Assembly: GCA_016649775.1 (NCBI GenBank)
Contig: JAENWY010000105.1
Location: 1-7,652 of the forward strand
Length of the DNA: 7,652 nt
From: Spirochaetaceae bacterium
GTDB taxonomy: Bacteria > Spirochaetota > Spirochaetia > Sphaerochaetales > Sphaerochaetaceae
Direction of reading: 5' to 3'
Below are positions 6,662-7,652 of this stretch, one piece after another (position 1 is the first letter of the stretch; every line of letters starts with the position of its first letter). Under the pieces are notes generated by a model that did no database searches, had not been told where the DNA came from, and was given only the letters and a program-made list of their open reading frames with translations. Position numbers and translations under genes: made by a program.

Positions 6662-6853
6662 ATTCTATTTTTTTTTATTCCAATTATATCAGAAAATTAT
6701 TCAACCATTATTATTGCAGTTAGAAAGCCTGATGTAGCTAATCCAAATTAGACCGTATTTGAAAAGAAAAATATTAAGAAATTTGAATCTAGTTATTTCT
6801 CTCATTTTTAGATTAACCAGAAAGAGCAGAAATTAGTCATTGGCTACAAATAA
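6662..6853 (+). pseudogene. Possible decayed ORF of unknown function
   Basis: One frame reads through 63 codons with only two stops (near 6752 and 6809) and ends at TAA 6851-6853. It includes SENYSTIIIAVRKPDVANPN and TVFEKKNIKKFESSYFSHF. I recognise no family. The main reason to suspect a former gene is that the reading ends (GYK stop) exactly where a hairpin begins, as genes often end. This could be chance. Confidence 0.2.
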
Positions 6854-6883
6854 TTACTTTAGGGGTTTTTGTTTTTTGTAGCC
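6842..6883. repeat. 9-bp perfect inverted repeat (hairpin)
   Basis: GGCTACAAA (6842-6850) and TTTGTAGCC (6875-6883) form a perfect stem around a 24-base T-rich loop. The T-rich sequence after it (TATCTTTTATAATATTTT) makes a terminator possible on the plus strand, though the U-tract is interrupted. Confidence 0.45.
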
Positions 6884-6919
6884 TATCTTTTATAATATTT
6901 TCAATGTTTTTATAGGCTA
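6879..6919. repeat. 8-bp perfect inverted repeat overlapping the previous hairpin
   Basis: TAGCCTAT (6879-6886) pairs perfectly with ATAGGCTA (6912-6919) around a 25-base loop. It reuses the TAGCC of the preceding hairpin, so the two stems cannot form together. Confidence 0.4.
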
Positions 6920-6923
6920 TTAT

Positions 6924-7044
6924 CAATGCTCACAACTTAAAGAATAACTGGTAAATCTTTTATGTAATAACAGTTTATTCATTGCTTTAATGTAGGATAT
7001 CTATCCTCAGAAACACACGTAATGAGCTTAAGTTGTGAATATTG
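6924..7044. repeat. 17-bp inverted repeat enclosing 87 bases
   Basis: Bases 6924-6940 and 7028-7044 are inverted copies matching at 15 of 17 positions, including 11 consecutive bases (TCACAACTTAA against TTAAGTTGTGA). GGCTATTAT stands just outside the left arm (6915-6923) and again just outside the right arm (7046-7054), as a direct repeat. The interior has a small GGATA/TATCC hairpin and no ORF. It could be an eroded miniature element or a structured RNA. Confidence 0.45.
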
Positions 7045-7102
7045 GGCTATTATAGTAAATTCACTCGGTATAATAATTAAACTTTATAATCGTAAAAGAT
7101 TA

Positions 7103-7120
7103 ATTAAACTTATAAACATA
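7103..7120 (+). repeat. 18-bp direct repeat, copy B
   Basis: This stretch is identical to bases 334-351. A related copy with one extra T (ATTAAACTTTATAA, 7076-7089) lies just upstream. No gene starts right after this copy. Confidence 0.4.
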
Positions 7121-7251
7121 TCATATGATTTATTTAGAAAAAGTGGATATTGACTTAAAGACTTTAAAGTCCTGAAAAAAGGAAATAATAAATTAATTAT
7201 TTAGCATTTGCAAAATCTTCTATTGTATAATTTAACTTCTGTGATACAATA
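7120..7251. repeat. Cluster of short palindromes before the insertion sequence
   Basis: Four dyads lie close together: ATCATATGAT (7120-7129, perfect), GACTTTAAAGTC (7160-7171, perfect), AAATAAT/ATTATTT (7183-7189 with 7196-7202), and TATTGTAT/ATACAATA (7221-7228 with 7244-7251). No ORF is visible. They could be protein-binding sites or remnants; AT-richness makes some of these likely by chance. Confidence 0.3.
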
Positions 7252-7390
7252 AGTTATAAAGAAGTAAAAACATATTTAATTTTGGTTCTTCATGGCTTTG
7301 TGTGGATATAATTTTTAGCTAGGGTATATAAAAGTGATAGAAAGTAGTTAAAGACCAAGTAGTAATTAGTTTATTTTTTTGAGCTTTTTA

Positions 7391-7420
7391 TTGAAAGAGA
7401 CATCAGTTATCTACTATTAT
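7391..7420 (+). promoter_or_regulatory. Probable transposase promoter
   Basis: TTGAAA (7391-7396) and TATTAT (7415-7420) each match consensus at 5 of 6 positions with an 18-base spacer. Transcription would start near 7427, about 27 bases before the transposase start codon. Confidence 0.5.
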
Positions 7421-7453
7421 AGGTTAATAAAACAACACAAAGAAGGATAACTA

Positions 7454-7652
7454 ATGTCTTGGAGAAGAATAAAACAACTGATTGGTGTCAAGAATATTAA
7501 AATTAAATCTATAAAATTAAATGAAGATTTGGAAAATAATCCTACATCTCTCTATATATATGTAGAGCTTTATAAAAGAGATAAAAACAAATGTACTTAT
7601 TGTGGTAAAAAACTACCTGGATATGATATTGCTACCATTGATAGAAAATGGA
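7454..7652 (+). CDS. ISL3-family transposase, N-terminal part (runs off right edge)
   Basis: The frame starts at ATG 7454 with AAGGA (7443-7447) 6 bases upstream and is open for 66 codons to the edge. After a short N-terminal segment there is a zinc-finger start, CTYCGKKLPGYD (Cys47, Cys50), followed by TIDRKW. The order C-x2-C-G, then PGYD, then R-x-W matches the N-terminal zinc finger of ISL3-family DDE transposases, which bind the inverted repeats. The catalytic domain is outside the window, so intactness cannot be judged. This call is from recalled motifs. The start, promoter and ribosome binding site look functional, unlike the transposase relic at 5210-5540. Confidence 0.7.
   Translation, partial: MSWRRIKQLIGVKNIKIKSIKLNEDLENNPTSLYIYVELYKRDKNKCTYCGKKLPGYDIATIDRKW

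Larger units (their letters stand above)
7284..7652 (+). mobile_element. Left end of a probable ISL3-family insertion sequence
   Basis: The transposase gene at 7454 is preceded by a left-end-like sequence at 7284-7306 (GGTTCTTCATGG, then CTTTGTGTGGA), 170 bases upstream. It begins with GG as ISL3-family ends do. The right end and any 8-bp target duplication lie outside the window, so the boundary rests on one end only. Confidence 0.45.

Noticed and set aside
6811..6915. Frame reading PERAEISHWLQIITLG, resembling the tail of an Rpn-type nuclease
   Set aside because: The similarity is a handful of residues, stops bound it on both sides, and it overlaps a hairpin. It is not enough for a call.
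5051..7652. CRISPR array or defence island
   Set aside because: The repeats found are single pairs or inverted, with no regular spacing, and there are no nuclease, helicase or toxin-antitoxin genes.

Overview
The window is strongly AT-rich bacterial DNA. The best guess at its source is a spirochaete, or another didermic bacterium of similar base composition. Two exported proteins have short signal peptides ending in LFA followed by GD or SGNKE, a style common in spirochaetal exported proteins. This is inference from style only; no species marker is present.

Layout, left to right. At 1-227 (minus) is the start of an exported protein, probably an envelope beta-barrel type, that runs off the left edge. 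Divergent from it is a two-gene operon (372-1204) of single-domain rhodaneses whose genes overlap by one base. The first has an N-terminal membrane anchor and probably a cytoplasmic domain; the second has a cleavable signal peptide and should be periplasmic. Next comes a tRNA with anticodon CAT (1319-1392), probably tRNA-Ile2, with its own promoter and a strong intrinsic terminator. A large soluble hybrid sensor kinase (1586-5050, TTG start) follows. It has a probable SnoaL/NTF2-like domain, an array of PAS domains, a HisKA/HATPase core and a C-terminal receiver.

The stretch 5051-5794 is a gene graveyard. Nothing is recognisable up to about 5210. A decayed 3' end of a transposase gene (about 5210-5540) then abuts the decayed 3' end of an HD-domain phosphohydrolase gene (about 5541-5760). 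On the minus strand, 5795-6493 encodes an intact Crp/Fnr-like regulator that lacks the usual cyclic-nucleotide-binding signature.

From 6494 to 7283 there is no intact gene. This stretch holds the regulator's promoter, a possible decayed ORF, a set of overlapping inverted repeats (6842-7044), several short palindromes, and a second copy of an 18-bp sequence also found just upstream of the rhodanese operon. An insertion sequence of probable ISL3 type begins near 7284, and its transposase gene starts at 7454 and runs off the right edge.

Functionally, the intact genes are sulfur-transfer or redox-type rhodaneses, a signal-transducing kinase and a transcription regulator. Nothing in the sequence ties them into one pathway. 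The region looks like ordinary chromosomal genes interspersed with mobile-element debris. I saw no CRISPR array, toxin-antitoxin pair or recognisable defence system.
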